The position numbers and the translations under genes were made by a program. From Methanocorpusculum labreanum Z (GTDB lineage Archaea; Halobacteriota; Methanomicrobia; Methanomicrobiales; Methanocorpusculaceae), in NCBI RefSeq assembly GCF_000015765.1, contig NC_008942.1, forward strand, positions 449,921 through 513,920: a stretch of 64,000 nucleotides of DNA, read 5' to 3'. Positions 63,629 through 64,000 of this stretch are shown here, one piece after another (the first letter of the stretch is position 1; the number at the start of each line of letters is the position of its first letter). A model generated the notes under the pieces. It was not told the origin of the DNA. It worked only from the letters and a program-made list of their open reading frames with translations, and ran no database searches.

Positions 63629-64000
63629 TCGCGGTCCGCTCCCTCTCGGGCCGGCTCTTTGAGATCGGACCCGCCCGGCGGCACGAACGCGGCTACGCCC
63701 TCGGTGTTCAGGATCGCTTTGAGCGCTTTCTGCTCGCTTTCAGGCACCGCCTCTTTGAGTTTTCGAAGAACTTTCTTAGCAACGTCGTTTCCTTCGAATG
63801 TCCCCGGAACCAGACGAACGGAATGCGAAGCCAGCGGTTCGATCGCGGAAGGCGTTCCGCCGATCACCGCAAGGACCGGTTCGGTCCTGACCCCGATCGC
63901 GATCTCGAGCGGCACGTCCTTGTAGATCTTACGCTCGCCCCGGATGACGAACGAACCGTGAGCCACATACTCTCCCGACTCGGGCGTCTTACTTACCTGG
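63625..64000 (-). CDS. RqcH/NEMF-type (NFACT) protein, partial (N-terminus beyond window end)
   Basis: The C-terminal 125 residues of a larger protein whose N-terminus lies beyond the right edge; the frame stays open to base 64000. The stretch SKTPESGEYVAHGSFVIRGE, followed by VPLEIAIGV, matches the C-terminal NFACT-R and NFACT-C regions of RqcH/Rqc2/Tae2. A GTG at 63966 could be mistaken for a start, but homology continues above it. It adds C-terminal alanine tails on stalled large-subunit chains in bacteria and acts as NEMF/Rqc2 in eukaryotes; the archaeal role is the same by inference. It overlaps pelA by 4 bp. Confidence 0.85.
   Translation of the reverse strand, partial: QVSKTPESGEYVAHGSFVIRGERKIYKDVPLEIAIGVRTEPVLAVIGGTPSAIEPLASHSVRLVPGTFEGNDVAKKVLRKLKEAVPESEQKALKAILNTEGVAAFVPPGGSDLKEPAREGADRE

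Overview
The window is a slice of a methanogenic archaeal chromosome, most likely order Methanomicrobiales and plausibly Methanocorpusculum; the genus is inferred from gene content only. Archaeal marks are an HMf-type histone, RFC small and large subunits, Lhr helicase, Pelota with an archaeal RqcH, TYW1 and TATA-box promoters with short or no leaders. Methanogen marks are the coenzyme F430 (cfb) genes, methanogenesis marker proteins 2, 4 (MtxX) and 16, coenzyme M genes (cysteate synthase plus a fused ComDE), and SepRS for tRNA-dependent cysteine synthesis. Coding density is high and most neighbouring genes overlap by 1-4 bp, so long operons are the rule.

Layout. 0-7 kb: zinc-ribbon membrane proteins, a TPR protein, tRNA-Glu, ilvE, an FKBP isomerase, moaDE, and a homoserine dehydrogenase/ACT/HTH operon. 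7.1-12.7 kb: korDABC-sucCD-dacZ, joining 2-oxoglutarate and succinyl-CoA metabolism to a predicted c-di-AMP synthase. 12.8-16.2 kb: SAM synthetase with hisG-hisA-hisB. 16.3-20.9 kb: histone, mtxX-mmp2, a TrmB-type regulator, rfcL. 21.1-26.9 kb: a six-gene coenzyme M operon (ABC-type ATPase, GTPase, Fe-S protein, marker 16, cysteate synthase, sulfopyruvate decarboxylase). 26.9-33.4 kb: accessory genes, including an AAA ATPase/DUF4276 pair that looks like a defence module and a PKD surface protein with a Thr/Pro repeat stalk. 33.5-37.7 kb: Lhr, a phosphoesterase and an RPA-associated OB-fold protein.

37.7-39.2 kb is a 1.55 kb stretch with no convincing gene. It holds copies of a structured hairpin repeat, a GA microsatellite and a large imperfect palindrome with two inward-facing promoter-like arms. 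39.2-50.9 kb: rfcS, TPR and HEAT genes, then an unbroken tetrapyrrole run (cfbA-cfbE-cfbD-cfbB, a Met8-like gene, hemA-hemB-hemL, and a HemC::CobA fusion) leading from glutamyl-tRNA towards sirohydrochlorin and F430; cfbC and hemD are not in the window. 50.9-53 kb: an AT-rich AlbA/Schlafen-type gene, a 313-bp MITE-like inverted-repeat element and a small ferredoxin too short for a usual ORF cutoff. 53.1-64 kb: dapA-dapB, a DUF362 ferredoxin-like protein, a DUF92 membrane protein, fumarase alpha and beta, TrmO, a helix-hairpin-helix protein, and the rqcH-pelA and twy1-sepS genes.

All functions are read by eye from translated sequence; no database search was run.
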